A DNA stretch of 64,000 nucleotides from Cyclina sinensis (Eukaryota; Mollusca; Bivalvia; Venerida; Veneridae). The notes beneath the pieces were generated by a model. The model was not told the origin of the DNA. It searched no databases and was given only the letters and a program-made list of their open reading frames with translations. Shown here piece after piece: positions 47,225-58,000 of the stretch. Numbering within the stretch: position 1 is the stretch's first letter; every line of letters starts with the position of its first letter. The translations under genes were made by a program, and so were the position numbers. The stretch is taken from NCBI GenBank assembly GCA_012932295.1, contig JAAONU010000014.1, positions 34,751,977 through 34,815,976 on the forward strand, written 5' to 3'.

Positions 47225-48470
47225 GCCTAAAATCATTGTAAGTGCTTACACCTACAGAGACCGGTATTGCATACCTTTATTTCCAGTTATGCCAGCATTT
47301 TAGTTAATATTCTCAGCAGTGCCTGTTAGTTATTTTTCACATTGTCTTGCTCTTATTTCTCTGATGTAAAATTTAAATGGGATCAGGTAATTTCTACAGT
47401 CGTAATAGACATTTCAACAACATAGAGATATTATTTCTCTTAAACCACAGACAAATCATTTCACTCTTATAGATTGTATATGGTTGCTAAGGCAGAAGTC
47501 TTTCGTAGATATAAATAAGTAAATGCTGTGCCATATAGAGGTTTTTAATAACGACGATGAATTCACATAATTGTTACAATAAGGACCAAATTTTCACGCT
47601 AAGACATGTGGATGAAAATGCAATTCTGGTACAAGAAAGACTGTAAAACACTTCTGGTAATAAACGAATAATTTTTTAGGGAAATGTTGTAGAAATCTGT
47701 AATTTTGAGTTATTATCTTTTAATTTGTTCATCTCCGAAAGAAAAGATAATACATTAAGTAAAATACTGTAATTACAATTTCTTTTATTCATTTTATCAC
47801 ACTTATACTTTGTTAGAAATAGGAGTATGAAATTTCACTTTATTGTTAAAAAAAACATGATTGTTATAATAAGTCAATAATATATGTCACGTGATTATGT
47901 TTCTCTTAATTACCGACAAAGGCTGTCTTCGAAATATTCAAGTAAGGTCTTTAACAGTTGCTGAAAAGGTTTGTTCAAAAGCGACAGTTTCACGAAATGA
48001 TATAAATAAGAATTACGTAAATGTTTGAGCAACGAATACACAATTACGTTATAAGCGCTTTCTCCAACCACGCAGAAAGAATATCATAAATATTGTCCCT
48101 TGCATCAAAGTTGTTTTTTTAGAAATATTTTTTGTCCTTTCCCTGAGGTTCTGGGCCAGTCATCTTGCCTGTAATTATTTTGTAAAATTACATTTCAATA
48201 ATGTACGGATTTTTTCAAAGGTTCCTAAGGCGATTTGTTCAGAGTGAATGCGGGCAGAGTCGAGTAATGTTATCTGTGTTGTCTTTAAATGCAAGAAACC
48301 ATTAATGTTATAAGAATGTTATACGAAGTAAGTTATTTTAATTGCTATAAATAACATTACTATTTTTTCCACTTTTGACTACTATTGCTTAAATTATATA
48401 TAGATATTAAAAGGTAAATACCTCCTCTTTCACACAGTAAAATTTATCATTTCTGCGAGAAATTGTTGTA
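47225..48470. other. Gene-free stretch
   Basis: AT-rich sequence with no recognised feature up to the target duplication of the L1-type element. Confidence 0.45.
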
Positions 48471-48473
48471 AGC

Positions 48474-48487
48474 ATTCAATCTTATAA
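48474..48487 (+). repeat. Target-site duplication, left
   Basis: ATTCAATCTTATAA matches ATTCATTCTTATAA at 52,695-52,708 in 13 of 14 positions, bracketing the L1-type element just after its poly(A). Confidence 0.65.
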
Positions 48488-48690
48488 GTGAAAAACGACT
48501 TTGTTCATATGTTCGTATTCACACTTTCTATTTGTTTGATGTTTTTGTTGCACATTTCTCTATATAAACTTACATGCACATGTATAACAAACTGTATGGA
48601 TACAAAAGCTGTACACATATGTAGCTATGAATATTATGTTCTAAATTTTGTTGTAGTAAAGGAATTTGTTATTTTCAAGACTATTATATT

Positions 48691-50316
48691 ATGACTAATT
48701 TACAAATTTGTTCTTACAATTGTCGAGGTCTAAATAATAGCATGAAAAGAATTGATTTGTTAAAAATGTTAAAAGAAAATCAATTCGATATCGTCTGCTT
48801 ACAAGATACACATTTTACATTAGATCAAGAAAAGGTTTATGCAGAATGGGGAGGAGATTGCTATTATAGTCATGGTAAATCAAATGCACGCGGAGTTGCA
48901 ACGTTGATTAAAAAACAATTAAATGTCAAGATAATTAGTGAAATCAAAGATACAATAGGGAATTTTCTTTTGTTAGAGCTGATATATAATGAAACATGTT
49001 TTCTTTTAGTAAATATTTATGGACCAAATACAGACTGTCCAGACTTTTATACTACGATAATCAATAAAATTGACCAATATAATCATATAGATAAATTTGT
49101 TATATGTGGTGATTTTAACCTTGTTCTAAATACACAAACGGATTATTACAATTACAAATCTGTTAATAATAATGCTAGAGCAAGAAAAACTTTGTTAAAT
49201 ATTATTTCTGACAGAAATTTAAAAGATCCTTTCAGAGAACTCCATGGCTCCTGTGAAAACTACACATGGAGAAGATTAAATCCCTTACAGAAAGGAAGAC
49301 TTGATTTCTTTTTGATTAGTGAATCTATGCTATGTTATGTTAGAAAATGTTTTAATGGGATTTGTTATAAATCTGACCACTCAATGATTATTTTAGAATT
49401 ATGTTTTAGAAAAATGAAACATGGTAAAGGTTTTTGGAAATTTAACAATTCATTATTGTTAGATAAAAACTATATAAATTGTATAAATGAAAAAATAAAG
49501 GAAGTTATTTTACAATATTGTATACCTGTTTATGATAGAAAAAATGTTTTAGATATGGATAAATCTGACATACAATTTGTTATTAATGATGAAATTTTCT
49601 TAGAAACTTTGTTAATGGAAATAAGAGGTAAAACTATTTCATATGCTAGCTATAAACAAAGAGATATCAATAATCAAGAAAAAAAACTGAAAGAAGAAAT
49701 TTTGGAATTACAAAAAGAATTAACAGATTTAAATAAAGAAAAATTGTTAGCATTAGAACTTGAGCTGAATGAATTAAGAAATAGAAAGTTAAAAGGTTTT
49801 ATTGTTCGAGCAAGGGCAGATTGGATTGATAATGGAGAAAAACCAACATCATATTTTTGTAACTTAGAGAAAAAAACTATTGCTGATAAACATATGCCTT
49901 TTTTAGAAAGAGATGATGGCACTTTATTGTTTAATCAAACTGATATTTTAGAAGAAAGTGCTAAATATTATAATAACCTCTTCTGTGAAAAAGAAAGTAT
50001 GGATTATAACTTGTTTCAGGAATTAGAAGGATGCGATTACAATGTATTAAATGATACTCAGATGTTAAATTTAGAAGGTTTACTTACTTATCAAGAAGTG
50101 TCAGAGACATTAAAAAATATGAAAAACGATAAGAGCCCAGGTTGTGATGGTTTTACTGTAAATTTCTTTAAATTTTTCTGGAATAAAATTGGTCATTTTG
50201 TAGTTAAAGCTATAAACTATGCTTTTAGAAATAACTGTTTTTCTAGAAATGTCAAATTAGGAACACTTATATGTATACCAAAAGAAAATAAAGAAAAACG
50301 CTTTCTTAAAACTTAA
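48691..50316 (+). CDS. L1/Tx1-type ORF2, N-terminal part: APE endonuclease and start of RT
   Basis: The 541-codon frame starts at ATG 48,691. Residues 1-237 form an apurinic-type endonuclease with N10 (YNCRGLN), D39 (CLQDTH; most family members have Glu here), Y110 (IYGPN), D141/N143 (GDFN), D205 (RLDFFLIS) and D229-H230 (SDHS). A Lys/Glu-rich probable coiled linker spans ~320-370. The RT domain starts near residue 470 (KNDKSPGCDGFTVNFF). The frame ends prematurely at TAA 50,314-50,316 just after KRFLK, where 'cttaaaa' is tandemly repeated. The protein would nick target DNA and prime reverse transcription there. The break separates it from the catalytic RT motifs, so this copy should be inactive unless ribosomes shift frame. 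Confidence 0.92.
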   Translation: MTNLQICSYNCRGLNNSMKRIDLLKMLKENQFDIVCLQDTHFTLDQEKVYAEWGGDCYYSHGKSNARGVATLIKKQLNVKIISEIKDTIGNFLLLELIYNETCFLLVNIYGPNTDCPDFYTTIINKIDQYNHIDKFVICGDFNLVLNTQTDYYNYKSVNNNARARKTLLNIISDRNLKDPFRELHGSCENYTWRRLNPLQKGRLDFFLISESMLCYVRKCFNGICYKSDHSMIILELCFRKMKHGKGFWKFNNSLLLDKNYINCINEKIKEVILQYCIPVYDRKNVLDMDKSDIQFVINDEIFLETLLMEIRGKTISYASYKQRDINNQEKKLKEEILELQKELTDLNKEKLLALELELNELRNRKLKGFIVRARADWIDNGEKPTSYFCNLEKKTIADKHMPFLERDDGTLLFNQTDILEESAKYYNNLFCEKESMDYNLFQELEGCDYNVLNDTQMLNLEGLLTYQEVSETLKNMKNDKSPGCDGFTVNFFKFFWNKIGHFVVKAINYAFRNNCFSRNVKLGTLICIPKENKEKRFLKT

Positions 50317-52462
50317 AAATTGGAGGCCTATTACTTTGCTGAATGTTATATATAAAATTGCATCAGGTAGTATTGCTAATAGATTAAAGACTGTTTTAGA
50401 TACTTTAGTTTCCAGGGATCAAACTGGTTTTGTGAAAGGTAGAGATATAAGTGAGAATATTAGACTTGTATATGATATCATGAAATATTGTGAAGATACT
50501 CATACTCCTGGTTTAGTTATGTTAATCGATTTTGAAAAAGCATTTGATTCTATTTCTTTTAAATTTATTGAAAATACTTTGTCTGTGTTTAAATTTGGTG
50601 AAATGTTTAAAAAATGGATAAGACTTTTTTTATATGATACTGAAGTTGCTATTCAGGTAAATGGCCATCTGTCAAATTTCTTCAAAATTGGTAGAGGTTG
50701 TAGACAAGGTGACCCAATTTCACCCTATTTGTTTATTCTGTGTGCAGAAATACTTTCTGTCCTTATAAGAAATTGTAAAAATATAAAAGGTATTTCTATT
50801 GATGACGAAGAATATAAGATATCACAATTTGCAGATGATACTTCTCTATTTTTAGATGGTACGGAGCAAACCTTAAAAAATGTTGTAGATTTACTTTATA
50901 GATATTCACTTCTGTCAGGATTATGTGTAAACTATGATAAGACACAAGTAATTTGGATCGGTTTACTTAAGTATTCATCTAGATCTGTTAAGACAAAATT
51001 TAAATTATCATGGGGGTCAACATCTTTCAAACTTCTTGGAATACATTTTGATGTAAATCTAGAAAATATATTTAGGATCAATTTTGATAATAAAGTATCA
51101 AAAATGAAAAATATATTAAGTCATTGGAAAAGAAGGAATTTGACTCCATTAGGAAGACTCACTGTTGTCAAATCAATTGTATTACCTCAGTTGACTAATT
51201 TATTTATTAGCCTACCAAATCCATCAGATGAATATATTAAGAAAATAGATGATATGTTAATAGAGTTTATATGGAATGGAAGACAAAAAATAAAGAAATC
51301 TGTTTTAATAAAGGATTTTGATTCTGGTGGAATAAAAATGATAGATATTAGAAGTTATATGAATAGTTTAAAAATAAAATGGCTTAGAAAATGTATTACA
51401 TGCGGGTTAAGTAAATGTTACAAACTTGTACAAAAATCATTTGATGTAAATAATCTCATAAACTTTGGTAAATTGTATTGTGATAAGATTTGGAAAACAA
51501 TTAAAAATAGATTCTGGAAAGATGTCGTAAATGCTTATGCCTTATATATTGACAAAATGAATATAGTTACTGTTGAACAATTTTTACACATGCCGTTATT
51601 TTTTAATCATGTACTAAGAATAGATAGTGAAATAACAAATGTACTGTATGATAAAGGAATACGTTTGGTTAAAGATATTTTCAATAATAATGGACAGATG
51701 TATACTTTAAATGAATTAGAATCCATAGTTGGGCAAAAGCTTAACTTTATTTATTATAACAGAATTTATTTACGTATTCAAGCACATCTTAAAAGATTTA
51801 ATTCTGAGATAAATAGTTATGATTTTTCAGTTGGTAATAATCCATGTTTAAATTGTTATGCGTATCCAATACTGGTTAAGAAGTTTTTAAATAAATACAT
51901 ATATAATACACTTATTCAAAATACAGATGTACCTACCAGCCAAGAAAAATGGTCATCTTTATATACAAATGAAACAATTAATTGGAATAAAATATATAGT
52001 TATGTTTTTAAGTGTACTAGAGATTCCTATATACAATGGCTACAATATAGAATTGTTCATAGAATTTTACCGACAAACGTCTTACTGTATAAAATGAAAT
52101 TGGTAGAAAATAACCTCTGTTCTTTCTGTAATTCTGAGGAGGAGACATTACATCATCTGTTTTGTGAATGTAGTAAAGTCAAGCCTTTATTGTCTTATAT
52201 TTTTCAAAAAATAAATTATCAAAATACTTGTGCACTTGCAAACAGTAAGATTATTTTTTTAGGATCAGAATCTAATAATTTCCAAATAGATATTCTTTTC
52301 TTAGAATATAAGAAATATATTTTCTTATGTAAACGAAATAGGGTTACTCCAAATATTTTAAGTTTAACTAAAAATTTACAATTGGCTTGGAAAATATATG
52401 AAAATACTAATCTAAATGAAAATGAAATAAATTATTGGACTCTTGTAAGATCGTTGATATAG
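50315..52462 (+). CDS. L1/Tx1-type ORF2, C-terminal part: RT and zinc-knuckle region
   Basis: It continues ORF2 in the next frame from NWRPITLLN (about 50,318) to TAG at 52,462. Counting from the non-ATG codon at 50,336, the motifs are: A LIDFEKAFDS (D65), B GCRQGDPISPYLF (121-133), and C FADDTSLF (165-172) with both catalytic Asp residues. The thumb motif LLGIHFD follows. A C-terminal Cys-His cluster (LCSFCNSEEETLHHLFCEC) lies near residue 600, as in L1/Tx1 elements. No further stop or frameshift occurs in over 700 codons. There is no good independent start codon, so it is the downstream half of one broken ORF and not a separate gene. Its codon use is very A/T-ending, like the first half. 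Confidence 0.92.
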   Translation, partial: KNWRPITLLNVIYKIASGSIANRLKTVLDTLVSRDQTGFVKGRDISENIRLVYDIMKYCEDTHTPGLVMLIDFEKAFDSISFKFIENTLSVFKFGEMFKKWIRLFLYDTEVAIQVNGHLSNFFKIGRGCRQGDPISPYLFILCAEILSVLIRNCKNIKGISIDDEEYKISQFADDTSLFLDGTEQTLKNVVDLLYRYSLLSGLCVNYDKTQVIWIGLLKYSSRSVKTKFKLSWGSTSFKLLGIHFDVNLENIFRINFDNKVSKMKNILSHWKRRNLTPLGRLTVVKSIVLPQLTNLFISLPNPSDEYIKKIDDMLIEFIWNGRQKIKKSVLIKDFDSGGIKMIDIRSYMNSLKIKWLRKCITCGLSKCYKLVQKSFDVNNLINFGKLYCDKIWKTIKNRFWKDVVNAYALYIDKMNIVTVEQFLHMPLFFNHVLRIDSEITNVLYDKGIRLVKDIFNNNGQMYTLNELESIVGQKLNFIYYNRIYLRIQAHLKRFNSEINSYDFSVGNNPCLNCYAYPILVKKFLNKYIYNTLIQNTDVPTSQEKWSSLYTNETINWNKIYSYVFKCTRDSYIQWLQYRIVHRILPTNVLLYKMKLVENNLCSFCNSEEETLHHLFCECSKVKPLLSYIFQKINYQNTCALANSKIIFLGSESNNFQIDILFLEYKKYIFLCKRNRVTPNILSLTKNLQLAWKIYENTNLNENEINYWTLVRSLI

Positions 52463-52662
52463 TTACATTGATTTTTTGTTTGTTTGTTTTTTTTTTGGAA
52501 GTTTAGTTTTATTGAAAGTTTATACAATTTTTACATGTTAATAAAAAGAAAATATTTGTATATTTGTACACCTGTTCACTATATATGTATTTAACTATAG
52601 TTGTGTACATCAAAATGCTTTGTGCAACATGTTGTGTAACTTATATGTTTTAAATGTGCAAT

Positions 52663-52693
52663 AAAAAAAAACAAAACAAAAAAAAAAAAAAAA
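52663..52693 (+). terminator. Polyadenylation signal and poly(A) tail of the retrotransposon
   Basis: 'gtgcaataaa' is followed at once by an A-run of about 30 interrupted by two single C bases, directly before the right target duplication. Confidence 0.8.
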
Positions 52694-52694
52694 T

Positions 52695-52708
52695 ATTCAT
52701 TCTTATAA
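52695..52708 (+). repeat. Target-site duplication, right
   Basis: ATTCATTCTTATAA, partner of 48,474-48,487 with one mismatch. Confidence 0.65.
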
Positions 52709-52709
52709 A

Positions 52710-53740
52710 AATGCTGAAGCTATTTTACTGCTATTTTTTTGCACATTTAACATATTCCTTAATATTTACGTACATAACAAGTTATAGAAATGATAGTTTG
52801 ACAAGATATATGCATTAATTTAGTATTTATCATTTGTCAATACAGTAGTCGCCCATATCCGAAAAGAAAATACGACAAATCAGTATTCCCCCGCCCCCCT
52901 CACCCCCAGTTATTAACGACCAGGCTAACTCAACCACATATAAATCATGGATAAAAATCTTGAAAATGTCTCTGTGGTATGAATACTACCCGTAGTTTCC
53001 ACAGGGAAACCAGATATATGATACTGTATTAAGTATTAATGGATTATAAAAAAGATAAATCCTGGAATTATCTAAAACAGATATTGACAGCTCTAATACG
53101 ACTTCTAGTTTGATTCCGAACACTGGCAGTTTACTGCTGAATAAGCAGATTTGAATCTAATGCAGAATCAGTCCTTTTTGAGAAGGACGCTTTGAATGTT
53201 ATTTATCAATAGAGAAAATAACTCCAGGACAGTGGTCATTCACAGTAATACAGAAAGTTGTAATATTACGTTCATCGCGTTCAAATGTCGGCTTACTATA
53301 CGTCTGGTGGATTACCTATCGATTGAAGGAACTGGTGAACGGAGTTGAGACAATGTCTTAAAGAAAGCAATTGTTCTGTCATACACATCTGAGAAACTTT
53401 CAGCCTTAGTGACATTTCAAACGTATTGTTTTCCCGTTTTTACGACATGTTGCCAATTTAAACAAAATATTCAGAGCAGTGTTTAGTTTTGGTTTAGTAA
53501 ATACATGGTAAATATATATAACGTGAGAGTTGTTTTGCCTTGTGGTAGGGTGACACTTCTCATTTCAGTTGTTAGAATAGTAGATGTCGTTGATATTTCG
53601 AAATAATAATAATAATAATCATAATAAATTCATATTAAAAATAATCATGATTATGATGATAATGATGATGGTGATAATGATGGGGGTAATGATGGTACAA
53701 ACAATAAAAGTAAAAATAATGGTAAGTCGACGATGTCTCG
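52710..53740. other. Gene-free stretch upstream of the 53.9-kb ORF
   Basis: It includes a simple-sequence block at ~53,605-53,700 built of AAT, GAT and ATG triplets. A C-rich patch (cccccgcccccctcaccccc) lies at ~52,888. No gene is recognised. Confidence 0.5.
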
Positions 53741-53753
53741 TACAGACGTGAGC

Positions 53754-53801
53754 TGACGCCGAGATTACGTCAAAATGTTTACATAGTAACGACGTCATTG
53801 G
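53754..53801 (+). promoter_or_regulatory. Cluster of CRE-like half-sites and inverted CCAAT
   Basis: TGACG at 53,754, TTACGTCA at 53,765-53,772, GACGTCA at 53,791-53,797 and ATTGG at 53,797-53,801 fall within 50 bp, ending ~70 bp before the ATG at 53,870. CREB/ATF-type factors bind TGACGTCA-like sites. No TATA box is seen. That this is the promoter is inferred from position. Confidence 0.4.
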
Positions 53802-53869
53802 ATATTTCCTCTCGTACGTTTATAGAGTGTTACCAGTTTTGCGACAGCGCGTCTAAAAATGCGTACATA

Positions 53870-54607
53870 ATGACTTCCTTCTTTACAAAGTTAGTTAATA
53901 GATGCTTTCCATGTACCGGAAGACAAGAGGCCGTAGAGCCGAACAGTCAAAGTCGGAGGATAGAAAGAAAAGAAGGACTTTCGAGTGATGAACTTTTCTT
54001 TGTTATCCCGACTAGAGATTTCCCAAAATATGAAGCAAGGAGACCAGAAAGCGGCTCAGAACTTAGCGTTGGAGAGTACATGTTTTTGTACCAATACCTT
54101 ACAAGAGAGGAATACGTCAAACAACCAAGCGATGAACACGAATGGGTAATGTACTTTTTCAAGGACAGGGGTTGTATTCATCTTATGAAAGGTTGGGTAC
54201 CGACCAAGAAAAGCTTTAAGAAGTTCATCATCAGAGAAAAGATGGTGATTTCTTTCATTGAAGAAAAGGTAAATTTGAGCAGGATGAAAACAGGTGATCA
54301 AATGCGGGCTCTCGAACCTAAAGCTTCCAGTTCAGTGAATAGCTTTGAAAATAGATACAAAAATGAAAATAAAAGTGTATGTCCTGATATGCCTGCAAGG
54401 AAATCTGCCTATAACTGTGTCGTGGTTGGAAACTGGAGCCGACACGTTGCGCCCGAAAGCGATAGTAATGGGTTGCATGCACCGAGGAAATGTGAATCAA
54501 ACGGAATGGTCACTTCCACTATTGATACTCGTAACAGGAGAATCAGGCCTGGAGCTGCTAAGGGACCTAGAAAGCCACCTCCACTCTGCGATAAATACAT
54601 GCTTTAA
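53870..54607 (+). CDS. Intronless 245-aa protein, family not recognised
   Basis: The frame is also open upstream to a TTG at 53,798; I chose the first ATG. The product starts MTSFFTKLVNRCFPC, hydrophobic with two close cysteines that could be lipidated, followed by a polar Arg/Glu-rich stretch. A compact, probably folded region spans residues ~40-140 (ELFFVIPTRDFPKYE, VGEYMFLYQYLTREEYV, EWVMYFFKDRGCIHLMKGWV). A Ser/Asn-rich linker follows, and the tail is basic and proline-rich (GPRKPPPL, near 231-239). There is no signal peptide or membrane span. The region is clearly GC-richer than its neighbours and codon use is mixed, as expected of a real gene. AATAAA signals follow the stop closely. It could be a host single-exon gene or a retrogene. 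I do not recognise the domain and assign no function. Confidence 0.65.
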   Translation: MTSFFTKLVNRCFPCTGRQEAVEPNSQSRRIERKEGLSSDELFFVIPTRDFPKYEARRPESGSELSVGEYMFLYQYLTREEYVKQPSDEHEWVMYFFKDRGCIHLMKGWVPTKKSFKKFIIREKMVISFIEEKVNLSRMKTGDQMRALEPKASSSVNSFENRYKNENKSVCPDMPARKSAYNCVVVGNWSRHVAPESDSNGLHAPRKCESNGMVTSTIDTRNRRIRPGAAKGPRKPPPLCDKYML

Positions 54608-54609
54608 GA

Positions 54610-54639
54610 AATAAAAATCAAAATGTAACTTTAAATAAA
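54610..54639 (+). terminator. Polyadenylation signals of the 53.9-kb ORF
   Basis: AATAAA occurs at about 54,610 and again at about 54,634, within 35 bp of the stop codon. The spacing suits a very short 3' UTR. Confidence 0.5.
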
Positions 54640-54851
54640 AGACAAGCATCACGTCTTAGAAATATAAAGGCAAACTGCAATATTTAAATCAAAATCGTAT
54701 AAAATAAATCAAAATTTGTTATTTATCTAGATGATGACAAGTCATTAAAAATTCGACCAACATTTGATTTGAGTTAAGAATCAAATTTAACACCTTAAAG
54801 ACATATCTGAAACACAGCAGCAATAATACTTTGTCCTTGCTTCTTATAACA

Positions 54852-55019
54852 ATGTTAGATACACAAACACTGTATGAACGGGCGAAATTATTTTGCCAAA
54901 ATAACGATACAGCTGATTCACAAATAGCTACTACGTTGTTGAAAGCTGGGGAGTTTAGGGATCTGCTTGAAAAAAAAAAACAGAGAAAAATAAAAGCCCT
55001 GATGACAAGAGGCATTTAG
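54852..55019 (+). CDS. Possible small 55-aa protein
   Basis: An ATG-to-TAG frame encodes a charged, probably helical peptide (TLYERAKLFCQNN, IATTLLKAGEFRDLL, then a Lys-rich KKKQRKIK tail). It lies 245 bp downstream of the 245-aa ORF on the same strand. It could be a separate short gene, a downstream exon or chance. A 'cagcag' upstream at ~54,820 might serve as acceptor but is unconvincing. Confidence 0.25.
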   Translation: MLDTQTLYERAKLFCQNNDTADSQIATTLLKAGEFRDLLEKKKQRKIKALMTRGI

Positions 55020-55024
55020 TCAAA

Positions 55025-58000
55025 GAAAAAAAGGAAATAAAAAAAGAAATCTTTTTTGATAAAGTACAGTTAAGATAAGCCTTATTGATTTAGAAGTTTT
55101 GTAAACATTTAGAGAAACAACGAATTTACGTTTCTTCACAAACCTAAATACATGTTTTAATGTGGAAGAAAATACTATGTTATGTATGTTATTTGCTGTA
55201 TAGCATTTAAGTGGTAAAAAATAAAAACCAGTTTCATTTTCACGCATTCATTGGTTGTTACTTGAATACGAGAATTAAATACATTATTATTATTGTTGTG
55301 AAATCAGCACTTTTTTGTAGTTGTACCATAATTGCGTTTGTTTTCAACAAACGTGCTAGAGTATTCTTTTATTCATTAAGGTGGATTAAAAATTGTTGTG
55401 TTAAGCGAAACTTAAAAGTTTTATATAGTTTTTTTTATTGTTTCTTTCCCAAATATATTATGAGAACAAAGCGACGTTTTCGAAAGTAATATAACTGTGG
55501 CCTGCTCACTAACTTATGAAAACATTTTGTTTGAAAAATTGCTAACAGTACCTTTACCTCACTGTGAAATATGCCGATATAACATACTACATTGTATACA
55601 TTTATTGCTATGGCGCAGTCGCAAGTAGTTAGAAATGGCAAATGGTTGAGTATTCTGTAAAGTTATAAAACAAACCGGACTTACCTTTTACAGCTTTTGT
55701 GTTTAAACAAACATTTTGATACAACTTACAACTCTTACCAATTGAATATATTTTACATTCAAGAGACTAGGAGAAAACGGAATCCCGCGACTATTTTCAC
55801 AAAGTTATAAATCACATTCCCTTACAGTGCATTTTGCTTACAGTGCCGTCTGGTTATTTTTTAATCCTCTCCCGAGTGTTCAGTACTGGTAAAACAATTC
55901 ATACTTCTTCCGGAATTTGAATTATATAATTATATTTCCGACAACAATGCGCCTATATATGCAATAAATCTTTTTTGTACAAGAAACAGAACTTCATCAA
56001 ACAATGAATTCAAACAAAAATGCCCGGGTAGAGTAAGTATTAAATGAATCTTTCTTATACACACGAATTGAAAAGCTTCAAGATGTGCTGTCAATAAACA
56101 TTTTGCCTAATTAATTTGATCATTTTTGGCGCTCTTTACCTATGAGAAGAGCCCACGATTTTAATTTTTACTGAAAGGCTATTTCCATATAACACAATTA
56201 ATAATTCTATTTCCTTCAGTTATTGGCGTAAACGATTTCAGTCAGAAAAGCAACAGTTTGACATTTTCTTTAAAAGACGTAACATTCTGGTGTAAATGCA
56301 TTCTCGAATGTATTTTGTCGTATTTTTGGTTTTGTCTGAAGACATGGTATACAAATAGAAAGGTAGATGTTAAAAAAGTAAACATAAAACAGAATTAAAA
56401 CATTTTCAATGGTCAAAAACACATCTGCAGAAATTTGTTCATCTTAAATAAATGTTTTGAAACGGAATAACTGTGTTTGATCATGTTCATTTTTTGCAAC
56501 AGTACTAATAGATAATGACAATTCATAAATCGTGAATGGCTGAAAGCATAACAGGTTTCTGAGAAACTTATCGTTTTTTTATTCATGCAAAGAATTGACG
56601 GCCTGAAGTATCAAATTGCAATTCTTATAGAGTTGATCTAGAATACTTTTTAACTTAATAGTTTTCCACCAAATGGATGGTTAAAAAAATCAGAATCAAC
56701 TTGATAGAACAACCTATTTATTCAAGACTTTCAACGATTTTCGCAAATAAGTATTGATTGTTTTCATAGCTTATAATGCAACTAATTAAAGACTTAGGCA
56801 GTTTCAAATTAACTTTATGTAGACATTATGACGTCTTTTATAAAATTACGACGAAGAACTGGCGTCATTTGAAAAAAAAAACATTAAATGAAAAATGTGA
56901 AGCCAAGCTAATACATTTTGCTGTAGGAGAACATGGTATGAAGATTCAGTATGACATGATCGGCCTCTGATCGTTTTCATAATCGAAAAAAAAATCATCG
57001 TTTATGTTTATTCGAAACAACTTTTAAAATAAAAGCATTTATTCGACATTGTGCCTGTGTGTATAATAGCTTCGGATTTTTGTCAGAAAGGAAATGATGC
57101 CTAACAGACAATATGGCGTTTGTTATAATGGCATTTATATTGCGCCACCTCTTACTTTCAAAGATTAATTTACTGACTAATTATACACCCAGTGTTAGAA
57201 GTGAAAGAAGTAAAACCTCATTTATTAAAAAAGATGAATACTTTCATAACCTTAATTCGACAAAGCCGATGTTTTATTGTTCAAGTAGCTCTGTGTAATT
57301 CACGTTCTGTAAATTTGGGAAGTATTGATCAATATTTCTAGAATAACTTTGTTTGAGAGACAACAAACGATCTTATTTAGCTTTTGAAACTGTGATAATG
57401 GTTTTGATAATCACAGAAAAGACAAAAAATAAATTTGCTTTACCTATAACATTCCGTTGTTATATGTATATAATTCAATTAGTCATTTACATTTCAAATC
57501 ACACTGACCGTGTATAGCGTTAGAGAGAAAAAAAACACGAGAAACAAGATAGAGTAATGATGTTTCCGAAGTTAAAATACAATGCCCTTATATTTATCTT
57601 TGAACTTAAGAAACTTCACATTAAAGAAGTAAGTGTATGCGTTTATCAGATGTTATGAAGGTGATCGTCAGTAAAGCCCAACAAGATTTGAAAGAAAATT
57701 GACATGTCAGTTCAGACTTTCCAGAAGTTTCAGACTAAGTGTGCCATACCACTGCAAGCAATGTTTTGCGAAATGAGATAGATAAAGAAATTCAATTAAT
57801 GTTCAACCAATAAGCATTTCTACACACCAGACTTGAAGTAGACAAAATGTGTATAAAAGATATAAGACTAGCATACCGCTAATAATGGTTAGTCACGTAA
57901 ATTTAGGCTTAGATGAAATGGAAATCCTAAAGATTGATGTACTCATATATGCCAGTGTGACAAATAAGTTATGTGAAATGCTATATAGTTTCATCTGTTA

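Larger units (their letters stand above)
48488..52694 (+). mobile_element. L1/Tx1-type non-LTR retrotransposon, nearly intact ORF2
   Basis: Bracketed by the probable 14-bp target duplication, it has ~200 bp of 5' sequence, an endonuclease-RT ORF2 split into two frames by a 7-bp duplication, a ~200-bp 3' UTR with AATAAA, and a poly(A) tail. No ORF1 is present between the left target duplication and ORF2, so it is either 5'-truncated upstream of ORF2 or an ORF1-less type. The single lesion, the well-kept target duplication and the remaining A-tail indicate recent insertion. Confidence 0.85.

Noticed and set aside
48488..48694. 68-codon frame overlapping the ORF2 start by ATGA, as a possible ORF1 end.
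   Set aside because: It is hydrophobic, starts at a GTG, and has none of the coiled-coil or RNA-binding character of ORF1 proteins.
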